This document shows positions 51,577-60,179 of a stretch of 64,000 bases of DNA, one piece after another. Both the position numbers and the translations under genes were made by a program. Position 1 is the first letter of the stretch; the number at the start of each line of letters is the position of its first letter. This stretch comes from JANQMX01 sp965247175 (GTDB taxonomy: Bacteria; Pseudomonadota; Alphaproteobacteria; Kiloniellales; DSM-21159): positions 930,001 to 994,000 of the forward strand of contig OZ252006.1 in NCBI GenBank assembly GCA_965247175.1, in the 5' to 3' direction. The notes below the pieces were generated by a model. The model had not been told where the DNA came from, ran no database searches, and worked only from the letters and a program-made list of their open reading frames with translations.

Positions 51577-52422
51577 TCAGGCGTGTTCCCGTAATGGCAC
51601 GGGGCTGTCTATCCTTGGACTCGCAAGGCTAGCCGAGCTCCCGCGACGAACCAAGCTTACGAGCTCAGTTGGCTTGGCAGGGCGGCGGTGGAACTTCGCA
51701 CCCTTCATCCAAAGCCGGAGCGCTTCCCAGTGAATCCCGCCCATGATCTTCAAGGTCAGCAGCGGATAACCGAAGGCCGCGCGTAGGAAGCTTCGCCAAC
51801 CGAGCTCTGCCCGCTCGCCGGAGTGCCCGGCATAGAGCAGCCGTCCTTCTTGGCCGCCCTCCAGGATGGAGAGGCCGTAGCGGGCGTCAGGCGCCTTCAC
51901 CTTGATGCGATAGTCCGCCGTCATCTCGATGAAGGGCGAGACATAGAAGTGCTTGTCGAAGGCGTGGTGCACCCGCTCTTCGCCCGGCTCGACGGGCAGC
52001 AGATAGGCATGATGCTGGCCGAAGGTGTTCGAGACCTCATAGAGGATAGCGATAAGCTGCTCCTCAGAGTCGTAGCAAAACCAAAGCGTTATTGGATTGA
52101 ACACATAGCCCAGAACGCGCGGAAAGCAGAGCACGCGCACCGGCCCATCGCTCGGCAAGCCGGCGGCAGCGAGTTGGCGCGCGATCCACGGGCGGAGTGG
52201 ACTGCCGTCGCGCGGACCCAGGTCGCAGTCCCAGAAGCTGAGGATGTTCCACCGGTTGTAGGAGAAGCCGGGCAGGCGTTCACCGATGCGCTCCAACTCG
52301 TCGAGGTCTGCGAAGAGGCTGAACACCCGATAGGTGAAGCGATGGCGGAAGGGGCGCACCCGGTGGTGCATCACCCGCCCGAAATAAAGCGCCGAGTTCA
52401 GGCTGTCTTGCGGCTTGGCCAC
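51577..52422 (-). CDS. DUF1365-family protein
   Basis: 281 residues from GTG 52422, with AAGGAG about 12 bp upstream; TTG 52443, which overlaps the preceding stop, is an alternative. Family landmarks are ALYFGRVMHHRVRPFRHRFT, FSLFADLDEL, LGYVFNPITLWFCYDSEEQL and FDKHFYVSPFIEMTADYRI. DUF1365 genes nearly always lie between an FAD oxidoreductase and a cfa gene, exactly as here, and have been linked to lipid modification; the reaction is unproven. Confidence 0.88.
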   Translation of the reverse strand: MAKPQDSLNSALYFGRVMHHRVRPFRHRFTYRVFSLFADLDELERIGERLPGFSYNRWNILSFWDCDLGPRDGSPLRPWIARQLAAAGLPSDGPVRVLCFPRVLGYVFNPITLWFCYDSEEQLIAILYEVSNTFGQHHAYLLPVEPGEERVHHAFDKHFYVSPFIEMTADYRIKVKAPDARYGLSILEGGQEGRLLYAGHSGERAELGWRSFLRAAFGYPLLTLKIMGGIHWEALRLWMKGAKFHRRPAKPTELVSLVRRGSSASLASPRIDSPVPLREHA

Positions 52423-52439
52423 GGCAGCGCCCAGCTCCT

Positions 52440-53774
52440 TCAAGCGGCTTCGCTCAGGTCCCCGTACCGCCGCGGTGCCGTGTTGGCGGCGGCGGGCGAG
52501 GCCGGCTGGATATCGTTCCACCAGGGCGGCGCCGCGTCCAGAGCAGCGGCGACCGTCAAGCCCGACTGCAAGGCGTCCTCATGGAAGCCGTAGCCGAGAT
52601 AGCTGCCGCAGAACCAGGTACGGTTCTCACCTTGAATTTGGCCCATGTCCTGCTGCGCGGCCACGGCGACGCGGTCGAAGACCGGGTGGTCGCAGCTGTA
52701 GGCGAGATCGACCGTCTCGGCGGCCGGCTCCTGAAGCGGGTTGAGAGAAACCAGCAAGGGCTCGTTGGTCTCCAGGCTCTGCAGGCGGTTCATCCAGTAG
52801 GTCACGGACACCGCGGCCTCGCCATCGACCTGCGCGCCCATGAGGTAGTTCCAGCTCGACCAGACCGCCTTGTTGCGCGGCATCAAGCGGCGGTCGCGGT
52901 GCAGGTAGGCCTGATTGGCCTGATAGCGGAAGGCACCGAGCAATGCGCGCTCGGTCCCTGACATGTCTTGACTGAGGATGTTCCTGGTCTGATCGGCGTG
53001 GCAGGCCATCACAACCTGGTCGAAGCGCGCCTCGCTGCCGTCGCTGAAGGTCAGCCAGACGCCGACCGGCGTGCGGCGCACGGCCTTGATGGGCGTCTTG
53101 GCATGGGCTTCACCTTGGAAGTCCTGCAGCAGGCGGGCGACGTACTCGCGGCTGCCGCCGGTCACGGTGCGCCACTTGGGCCGTCCGCTGAAACGCAGAA
53201 GGCCGTGGTTGTCGTGAAAGTTGAAGAAGGAGAGGGCGGGAAAGGCCTTCACCTCTTCGAGCGGACAGGACCAGATCGCCGCACTCATGGGCAGGATGTG
53301 GCGCTCGATCAGCCGGGCGGAGTAGCCCTTCTGCTCCATGAAGGCGCCCAGGGTCAGCGCCGGGTCCGGCTCTTCCAGAAAGGCATAGGCATCAGCGTAG
53401 AAGCGCTTGATCTCCCAAAGCAGGCGCCAGGCGTCGGGCCGAAAGGCCTGGCCGCTGTGACCGAAGAAGCCCTTGAGATCGCCGGCGTACTCGAAAGACG
53501 GCTGGCTTTGCGAAAAGGCGAAGGACATGGTGCTCGGATGGGTCGCCACATCGAGGTGACGGAAGAACTCGGTCAGCTGCGGATAGTTGCGCTCGTTGTA
53601 GACGATGAAGCCGGTATCGACGGCGACGGGACCCAGTTGGTCCGGCACCTCGACGGTATGGGCATGACCGCCGAAATGGGCAGCCGCTTCGAAAAGAGTG
53701 ACGTCATGACGGCGGGAGAGGGCCCAAGCAGCTCCCAAGCCGGCGGCACCTGCGCCGACAACAGCGATTTTCAT
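52440..53774 (-). CDS. FAD-dependent oxidoreductase (amine-oxidase fold) of the cfa cluster
   Basis: 444 residues from ATG 53774, which overlaps the photolyase stop by 4 bp. The FAD motif is VVGAGAAGLGAAWALSRRHD and continues with GGHAHTVEV. AVDTGFIVYNERNYPQLTEF is typical of the branch found beside DUF1365 and cfa. It probably oxidises or desaturates a modified acyl chain together with its neighbours; that is inference. The frame extends in open form to 54482 inside the photolyase gene, but that part is a shadow. Confidence 0.9.
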   Translation of the reverse strand: MKIAVVGAGAAGLGAAWALSRRHDVTLFEAAAHFGGHAHTVEVPDQLGPVAVDTGFIVYNERNYPQLTEFFRHLDVATHPSTMSFAFSQSQPSFEYAGDLKGFFGHSGQAFRPDAWRLLWEIKRFYADAYAFLEEPDPALTLGAFMEQKGYSARLIERHILPMSAAIWSCPLEEVKAFPALSFFNFHDNHGLLRFSGRPKWRTVTGGSREYVARLLQDFQGEAHAKTPIKAVRRTPVGVWLTFSDGSEARFDQVVMACHADQTRNILSQDMSGTERALLGAFRYQANQAYLHRDRRLMPRNKAVWSSWNYLMGAQVDGEAAVSVTYWMNRLQSLETNEPLLVSLNPLQEPAAETVDLAYSCDHPVFDRVAVAAQQDMGQIQGENRTWFCGSYLGYGFHEDALQSGLTVAAALDAAPPWWNDIQPASPAAANTAPRRYGDLSEAA

Positions 53775-55219
53775 GCAGCTTTCCTTTTTATCGTTTGAAA
53801 GGCGTCGAGCGCCAACTTGCGTGCTTCCTTGTGATCGACGATGGGGCGGGGATAGCTCTCCCCGAGCGTAACGCCTGCCGCGCGCAGCTGGTCGTCGCTC
53901 GCGCTCCAAGGCTGATGAATGACGTCGTTCGGCAGCTTGGCGAGCTCCGGCACCCAGGCGCGCACGTAGTCGCCGTTGGGGTCGAACTTCTCGCCCTGGC
54001 TCACCGGATTGAAGATGCGGAAGTAGGGGGCGGCGTCGGCGCCCGAGCCGGCGACCCACTGCCAGCTGGCCGCGTTGTTGGCTAGGTCCGCATCGACCAG
54101 AGTGTCCCAGAACCAGGCTTCGCCCCGCTGCCAAGGTACCAGCAGGTCCTTGATCAGGAAGGACGCCGTGATCATGCGCACGCGGTTGTGCATCCAGCCG
54201 GTGGCCCAGAGCTCCCGCATGCCGGCATCGACGATAGGATAGCCGGTCCGGCCCCGGCACCAGGCGCCATAGAGCGCCTGGTCGTCCTTCCAGGGGAAGT
54301 CGTCGAACTGGGAGCGCCAGTTGCGCTCCGGCAGGTCCGGCCAGTGATAGAGCAGGTGGTAGGAGAACTCGCGCCAGGCCACCTCGCTCAGAAACTTCCA
54401 GGCATCGCCGTCCGAGCCGCCGTGCGTCTCGATATGCGCCAGGGTCCGGTGCCAGATCTGGCGCGGACCGATCTCGCCCCAACGCAGATGCGGCGAGAGG
54501 CGCGAGGTGGATGGCTTGTCGGGCCGGTTCCGGCCGTTGCCATAGCCTTTGAGACTTGCCTCCAGGAAGCGCTCAAGGGCCTCGGCCGCGCCAGCTTCGC
54601 CCGGCGTCCAATGGCTCGGGAAGGCCTCCGCCCAGTTGGGGTCGCTCGGCAGCAGCGCCCAGCTCTCCAGATCGTCGCTTGCAATCGCTGGCGCCGCGGT
54701 CGCCTCGGCCGGCCTGGCGGCGGGTGTCGGCACGGCCATCTGGCGGACGACCTTCCAAAACGGCGAGTAGACCTTGAAGGGCTCGCCGCCCTGGGTCTTC
54801 ACCGTCCAGGGCTCCTGCAGCAAAGACGCGTTGTCGCTCGTGACCTCGACGCCGCGCTCTTGCAAGAGCGCCTTGATGCGGGTGTCGCGGGCAATGCGCC
54901 AGGGCTCGTAACAGCGGTTCCAGTAGACCGCTCCGGCACCACTGTCGTCGATCGCGTGCGTCAGCACTCGCTCAGCTGGGCCACGGCGCAGGACGAGATT
55001 TAAGCCGAGCTTGGCAAGGTCGTCCTTCAGGGAGCGAAGTGAGTGATGCAGCCACCAGCGGGCTGCGCCGCCGACGGCCCAGTCGCCGGCATCCTCGTCC
55101 TCCAAGATGAAGAGGCAGAGAACTGGCCTGCCACTGTCTGCGGCGGCTCGGAAGGCTGGATTGTCGGTGAGCCGGAGGTCCTGACGGAACCACACGAGCG
55201 CGGGCGAAGCGGAGCCCAT
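53771..55219 (-). CDS. phr: Deoxyribodipyrimidine photolyase (CPD photolyase family)
   Basis: 482 residues from ATG 55219. The N-terminal photolyase domain starts ALVWFRQDLRLTDNPAF. The FAD domain has GYPIVDAGMRELWATGWMHN, RVRMITASFLIKDLLVPWQR and the tryptophan-rich ANNAASWQWVAGSGADAAPY. It repairs cyclobutane pyrimidine dimers using blue light. It heads the photolyase - oxidoreductase - DUF1365 - cfa - DUF3833 run. Confidence 0.94.
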   Translation of the reverse strand: MGSASPALVWFRQDLRLTDNPAFRAAADSGRPVLCLFILEDEDAGDWAVGGAARWWLHHSLRSLKDDLAKLGLNLVLRRGPAERVLTHAIDDSGAGAVYWNRCYEPWRIARDTRIKALLQERGVEVTSDNASLLQEPWTVKTQGGEPFKVYSPFWKVVRQMAVPTPAARPAEATAAPAIASDDLESWALLPSDPNWAEAFPSHWTPGEAGAAEALERFLEASLKGYGNGRNRPDKPSTSRLSPHLRWGEIGPRQIWHRTLAHIETHGGSDGDAWKFLSEVAWREFSYHLLYHWPDLPERNWRSQFDDFPWKDDQALYGAWCRGRTGYPIVDAGMRELWATGWMHNRVRMITASFLIKDLLVPWQRGEAWFWDTLVDADLANNAASWQWVAGSGADAAPYFRIFNPVSQGEKFDPNGDYVRAWVPELAKLPNDVIHQPWSASDDQLRAAGVTLGESYPRPIVDHKEARKLALDAFQTIKRKAA

Positions 55220-55284
55220 AAAACCTGCGTCCCCAGACGGTCTGTTTGTCGGCCGGCGGGTGTGCCGGTTGTTTCTGTGGAGTG

Positions 55285-55313
55285 CTGTACGCGGGCGCCT
55301 TTGCCCCGGATCA
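55285..55313 (-). promoter_or_regulatory. Candidate ECF-sigma (RpoE/ChrR-type) promoter for the photolyase cluster
   Basis: On the minus strand TGATCC (55308-55313) is followed after 17 bp by GTACAG (55285-55290). TGATCC is the -35 element reported for RpoE of Rhodobacter, whose core regulon includes photolyase and cfa genes. The -10 match is poor. The -35 overlaps the pdeM stop codon. Confidence 0.3.
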
Positions 55314-56009
55314 CAGTGCGTAATAGGGGGCGATCGGTTGCAGCACCCGGGACGGGAAGGGATAGACCCCTTGGCGGCCGAGCAGCCAGACGCGGAAGTC
55401 CTTGGGAAACAGTCCGCTGATGGCTTCGTCCAGCACATCGAGGCCGCCGGTGAAGGCCCCGAAGGCCGGCAACACGAGGCGCATCGGGTCGCCGACGAAG
55501 CAGCGCTGGGTCAATCGCTTCTGCCTGACCCGCACACAGGCCTTTGGATGGAAGTGGCCGGAAATCTCGCCGGCTTGCGCGGACCCCACGCTGGCCTCAT
55601 GGCGGAACAGCAAGGGACCGACGACCAGCTCTTCCGTCACCGCGCCGCCGAGGTCAGCTTCGATGGCTGGGTCGTGATTGCCGAGGATCCAGGTCCAGTC
55701 GACGGACTCGACCATCCGGCGCAGGCGCGCATCGCTGTCTTCGTCCAGCCGCGCCGCGCTTTTCTCATCGTGGAAAGAATCGCCGAGCGCCAACACCTGG
55801 CTTGGCCGATAGGTCGCGATCAGGGTCTCGAGCAAAGTGAGAGTGGCTGCGGTGTCGTAGGGCGGCAGCAGTTGGCCTGCCGCTGCAAAGGCCGCGCCCT
55901 TGCCGAAATGCAGGTCGGCAACCACCAGCATCTTGCGGTCGGGCCAATAGAGGGCGCCCCGCCGGTCCATCACCAGCTCAGCGCCGTTGATGTAGCAGAA
56001 TTGGCTCAT
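55311..56009 (-). CDS. pdeM: PdeM-type metallophosphoesterase (ligase-associated DNA repair set)
   Basis: 232 residues from ATG 56009, which overlaps the helicase stop by 4 bp. Calcineurin-like motifs in order are VVADLHFGKG, ALGDSFHDEK, WILGNHDPAI and EISGHFHPKA. The family is named for association with an ATP-dependent DNA ligase, an exonuclease and a DEXH helicase; only the helicase is adjacent here. A much longer frame reaching 56432 lies inside the helicase gene and is not used. Confidence 0.9.
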   Translation of the reverse strand: MSQFCYINGAELVMDRRGALYWPDRKMLVVADLHFGKGAAFAAAGQLLPPYDTAATLTLLETLIATYRPSQVLALGDSFHDEKSAARLDEDSDARLRRMVESVDWTWILGNHDPAIEADLGGAVTEELVVGPLLFRHEASVGSAQAGEISGHFHPKACVRVRQKRLTQRCFVGDPMRLVLPAFGAFTGGLDVLDEAISGLFPKDFRVWLLGRQGVYPFPSRVLQPIAPYYAL

Positions 56010-58504
56010 ATCGGCAGCAGGCCCTGCACTATCTCGTCGCTCATGGCTTCTTCGATCAAGGCCTGCGCGCCCTCGTCCAACAGCTCGTCCAGGGCCTGGC
56101 CATAGACCTGCTCCTTGCCGACCTCCAGCAGAACCGGCACCGCCAGCGGTGAGACTCGGTCCAGGCGGCAGTGGCGAATCCGGCCCTTCACCCTGGCCAG
56201 CATCTGCGCCAAACGGCGGATGTCGGTCAAGCCGCCGCCCGCATCGGCGCGAGTCGCCTGAAGCAGCACATGGTCGGGCTCGTGCTTGCGCAGCACATCG
56301 TAGATGAGGTCGGCGCTGAAGGTGACCTGCTTGCCGCTCTTCTCCTGCCCCGGCATGCGCCGTTCGATCAGGCCGGCGATTACCGCCACATTGCGGAAGG
56401 TTCGGCGCAACAGGGAGGACTCGGCCATCCATTCCTCCAGGTCGTCACCCAGCATGTCCTCGTCGAAGAGGGCATCGACATCGCGCGCTGCCTTCAAGCT
56501 CCAGACCGCGATGACGTAGTCGGTGGCGACAAAGCCGAGCGGCGAGAGGCCTGCGCGCTCCATGCGCTTAGTCAGCAGCATGCCGAGGGTCTGGTGCGCG
56601 TTGCGCCCCTCAAAGCAGTAGGCGACGAGGTACTCGCGCTCACCGCGCGGAAAGGTCTCCACCAGCAGACCTTCCTCGGGCGGCATGACCGAGCGGCGGC
56701 GCTGCTGTGCCAGCCACTCCTGCACCGGTGGCGGCAGGTCGCCCCAATCGGCCGGAGTCTCCAGCATGGCCCGCACCCGGTCGGCCAGGTGGGTGGTCAG
56801 CGGCAGCTTTCCGCCGACATAGGCCGGCACCTTTGGTTCGCCGCCCTTGCCGCGCACCGCCTCGACGGTCAGCTCGCGAATGCCGAGGAAGACCAATAGC
56901 TCGCCGCCGAAGATGAAGGTATCGCCGGGCCTGAGCCCTTGGACGAAGTACTCCTCCACCTCGCCAAGCGAGCGGCCGCCCTTCAAGCGCACCTTCAGGG
57001 TCGGCGCCTCGACAATGACGCCCACGTTCATGCGGTAGCGCTGGATCTGCCGCGGGTTGGTCACCCGGTAGAGGCCGTCGGCGGCTCGTGCCACGCGGCG
57101 GAAACGGTCGTAGCTCTTGAGCGCATAGCCGCCGTCGCAGACAAAGCCGAGCGCCTTGTCGAAGAGCTCTCGAGACAGGCTTGCATAGGGCGCAGCCTTG
57201 CAGACCTCCTGGTAGAGCGTCTCCGCATCGAAGGGTCCGGCGCAGGCGGTGCCGAGGATGTGCTGGCAGAGCACGTCGAGCCCGCCTTGCCGCGGCGGAT
57301 CGCCGTCCAGGCTGCCGGCGCGCACGGCTTCGAGCGCAGCTTGGCACTCCAGCACCTCGAAGCGGTTGGCCGGCACCAGGAGCGCGCGGCTCGGCTCATC
57401 CAGGCGGTGGTTGGCGCGGCCCAGGCGCTGCAGCAGCCGGCTTGCTCCCTTGGGTGCGCCGATCTGGATCACCTGATCGACCGCCGCCCAATCGACTCCG
57501 AGATCGAGCGAACTGGTGGCCACGACGGCGCGAAGCGCGCCACGCGCCATGGCGGCTTCCACCTTGCGGCGCTGCTCGACGGCCAGGCTGCCGTGGTGCA
57601 GGCCGATCTCCAGGCCATCCTCGTTGCGGCGCCAGAGGTCCTGGAAGACGATCTCGGCCTGGGCGCGGGTGTTGACGAAGACCAGGGTGGTCTGGGCCAG
57701 CTTCAGGCGCTCGTAGACCTCCGCGAGGGCATGCACCGCCATATGACCCGACCAGGGCAGGTGGGCCGCCGTATCGAGGATCTCGACCTCCGGCTTGGCG
57801 CCGCTGTCGCCGCGCACCTTGCGCACCGAGGTATCGGGTGCATTGAGGCCCGAGGCCAGCCAGCGCAGCAGATAGTCTTCGTCGTGCACCGTGGCCGAGA
57901 GGCCGACCCGGCGCAGCCCGGGGGAGAGGCCGTCCAGGCGCGCCAAGGCGAGGGCCAGCAGATCGCCGCGCTTGCTGTTGGCCAGCGCGTGCAGTTCGTC
58001 GATAACGACGCACTGGAGGCCGGCGAAGATCTCGGCGGCGTCGTGGTAGGAGAGCAGGAGCGCGAGGGACTCTGGCGTGGTCAGGAGCATGTGCGGCGGC
58101 TTGTGCCGCTGCCGCTGCCGCTTGGCCTGCGGCGTGTCGCCGGTGCGGGTCTCAACCTCGATCTCGAGGCCCATCTCACGGATCGGCCGTTCGAGATTGC
58201 GCTCGATGTCCACCGCCAGCGCCTTGAGCGGCGAGATGTAGAGCGTGTGCAGGCCGGTGCTAGGCTGCTCAGCCAAGGCGAGCAGGCTCGGCAGGAACCC
58301 GGCCAGAGTCTTGCCGGCACCGGTGGGGGCGATCAGCAGTGCCGACTGCCCGGCCTCGGCCGCCGCGACCATGCTGAGCTGGTGGCGATGGACAGTCCAA
58401 CCCTGCTCGGCGAACCAGCCGCTGAACACAGGCGGCAGGTCAGACGGAGGAGTTGTCTCGCTCGGCCCGATCATCGGCTTGGAGCTGTCGGTCGCTATTC
58501 CCAC
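56006..58504 (-). CDS. Ligase-associated DEXH-box DNA helicase (Lhr-like)
   Basis: An 832-residue superfamily 2 helicase. Motif I is IAPTGAGKTLAGFLPSLL, motif Ia LYISPLKALAVDIERNL, motif II CVVIDELHALANSKRGDLLA, motif III GLSATVHDEDYLL, and motif VI lies in LLQRLGRANHRLDEPSRALL. The C-terminal third is the winged-helix/Lhr-type region. Lhr-family helicases act in DNA damage tolerance, including mitomycin C resistance in mycobacteria. Met11 (58474) is a possible alternative start. Confidence 0.93.
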   Translation of the reverse strand: MGIATDSSKPMIGPSETTPPSDLPPVFSGWFAEQGWTVHRHQLSMVAAAEAGQSALLIAPTGAGKTLAGFLPSLLALAEQPSTGLHTLYISPLKALAVDIERNLERPIREMGLEIEVETRTGDTPQAKRQRQRHKPPHMLLTTPESLALLLSYHDAAEIFAGLQCVVIDELHALANSKRGDLLALALARLDGLSPGLRRVGLSATVHDEDYLLRWLASGLNAPDTSVRKVRGDSGAKPEVEILDTAAHLPWSGHMAVHALAEVYERLKLAQTTLVFVNTRAQAEIVFQDLWRRNEDGLEIGLHHGSLAVEQRRKVEAAMARGALRAVVATSSLDLGVDWAAVDQVIQIGAPKGASRLLQRLGRANHRLDEPSRALLVPANRFEVLECQAALEAVRAGSLDGDPPRQGGLDVLCQHILGTACAGPFDAETLYQEVCKAAPYASLSRELFDKALGFVCDGGYALKSYDRFRRVARAADGLYRVTNPRQIQRYRMNVGVIVEAPTLKVRLKGGRSLGEVEEYFVQGLRPGDTFIFGGELLVFLGIRELTVEAVRGKGGEPKVPAYVGGKLPLTTHLADRVRAMLETPADWGDLPPPVQEWLAQQRRRSVMPPEEGLLVETFPRGEREYLVAYCFEGRNAHQTLGMLLTKRMERAGLSPLGFVATDYVIAVWSLKAARDVDALFDEDMLGDDLEEWMAESSLLRRTFRNVAVIAGLIERRMPGQEKSGKQVTFSADLIYDVLRKHEPDHVLLQATRADAGGGLTDIRRLAQMLARVKGRIRHCRLDRVSPLAVPVLLEVGKEQVYGQALDELLDEGAQALIEEAMSDEIVQGLLPI

Positions 58505-58609
58505 AGAGAGGCTCTCGGATACTCTTTGGCCTCAATCTGAGCCCCACCCGGCGCCGCGGCAAGCTGGTCTCGACCGATCCGCGGGGCAGGGGTAAAGAAC
58601 CGACTGAGA

Positions 58610-59944
58610 GTGCAATTATGCCGGAGCGGCCCGCTGTTCTCGCCAAGCTTTCTGACCGCTAACGACCGGCCGGGCCGCTATCCTCCCTCCTACTACGCGG
58701 CCACGGCCAAGGAGATCGCGCCCTTCCCGGAGGCGCTGGAGCCGCTGCGCTGCAACGTCTGCGTCATCGGGGGCGGCTTTACCGGCCTTTCGACGGCCCT
58801 GCACCTGGCGGAGCGCGGCCTCGACGTGGTGCTGCTGGAGGCGCACCGGGTGGGCTGGGGCGCCTCGGGGCGCAACGGCGGGCAGGTCGGCAGCGGACAG
58901 CGGCTCGGCCAGGACAAGCTGGAAAGCTGGCTGGGCAAGGACGACGCCAAGGCGCTCTGGCAGATCGCTGAAGACGCCAAGGACCTGGTGCGCACCCTCA
59001 TCCTCCGCCACGGCATTGCCTGCGACTTCAAGCCGGGCGTCCTGCACGCCGACCATCGCGAGCGCTTCGTCAAGGACTCCCACGACTATGCGGGGCTGCT
59101 GAACAAGCGCTACGGCTATGACCAGATTCGGCCCCTCGACCGCGCCGAGGTGCGGGAGATGCTGGGCACTGAGGCTTACTACGGCGGCACGCTGGACATG
59201 GGGGCAGGGCATCTGCATCCGCTCAACTTCGCCCTCGGTCTCGCCGATGCCGCGCGGCGGGCCGGCGCACGGCTCTTTGAAAAGGCGCAGGTGCTCGCGA
59301 TCGAGGAGGGAACGCCGAGCCGGGTGAAGCTCGCTCAGGCGGAGGTGCAGGCTGAATTCGTCGTGCTGGCCTGCAACGGCTACCTCGACGATCTGGAGCC
59401 GCGGGTGGCCCGCCGGGTTATGCCGATCAACAACTTCATCATCGCCACTGAACCGCTATCCGAAGAAACCGCCCGCAACCTCATCCGCAACGACGTGGCC
59501 GTGGCCGACTCGCGCTTCGTCATCAACTACTATCGCCTCTCAGCCGACCGTCGGCTTTTGTTCGGTGGTGGAGAGACTTACAGCTACAAGTTCCCAGCCG
59601 ACATCAAGGCTTTCGTGCGGCCCTACATGCTCAAGATCTACCCCCAACTCGCCGAAGCAAAGATCGACTACGGCTGGGGCGGCACTCTGGCAATCACCGC
59701 CCATCGCCTGCCGTACTTCGCGCGCCTCGGACCCAAGTACCTCTCGGCCGGCGGCTACTCGGGCCATGGCGTGGCCTTGGCCACCATGGCCGGCCGCATC
59801 GTGGCCGACGCCATCGGCGGCACGACAGAGCGCATGGACCTTCTCAACCGCCTCCCGGTCCGGCCTTTTCCTGGCGGCGCCCATCTCCGCTGGCCGCTCT
59901 TGGTGCTGGCCATGAGCTACTACGCGCTGAGGGACCGGCTGTAA
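58610..59944 (+). CDS. FAD-dependent oxidoreductase, gamma-glutamylputrescine oxidase (PuuB)-like
   Basis: A 444-residue D-amino-acid-oxidase-fold enzyme. The FAD motif is VCVIGGGFTGLSTALHLAER, then HRVGWGASGRNGGQVGSGQR, typical of the PuuB/DadA group. The C-terminal block is YLSAGGYSGHGVALATMAGR. The N-terminal PPSYYAATAKE is the usual PuuB start region. The only in-frame start upstream is GTG 58610; a later start cannot be excluded. It diverges from the helicase. No other polyamine genes are nearby, so the amine substrate is unsure. Confidence 0.88.
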   Translation: MQLCRSGPLFSPSFLTANDRPGRYPPSYYAATAKEIAPFPEALEPLRCNVCVIGGGFTGLSTALHLAERGLDVVLLEAHRVGWGASGRNGGQVGSGQRLGQDKLESWLGKDDAKALWQIAEDAKDLVRTLILRHGIACDFKPGVLHADHRERFVKDSHDYAGLLNKRYGYDQIRPLDRAEVREMLGTEAYYGGTLDMGAGHLHPLNFALGLADAARRAGARLFEKAQVLAIEEGTPSRVKLAQAEVQAEFVVLACNGYLDDLEPRVARRVMPINNFIIATEPLSEETARNLIRNDVAVADSRFVINYYRLSADRRLLFGGGETYSYKFPADIKAFVRPYMLKIYPQLAEAKIDYGWGGTLAITAHRLPYFARLGPKYLSAGGYSGHGVALATMAGRIVADAIGGTTERMDLLNRLPVRPFPGGAHLRWPLLVLAMSYYALRDRL

Positions 59945-60179
59945 CGATCATCAGACAGAGCTCTGTGCAAACAGGCCCTACCGGATGAGCCGTTTTGTTG
60001 GTCTGCGCGGCGTTCGTCAGCCGATTTGCTCGTTAAGATCACACGTGGCGATTGCCGCCCACCACCAGGACGATAGACTGTGAGAAGAGGTCGGCCATCC
60101 CCTTCGCGACATGCCGGGTGAGGGAGCAGCTGCCAAGCCTCCGAATGATGCGTCGCGAAGCCCAAGAGGGGATCCCTCG

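Noticed and set aside
52440..54482. 680-codon version of the FAD oxidoreductase
   Set aside because: The FAD-binding motif starts at ATG 53774; the upstream part lies in another frame of the photolyase gene.
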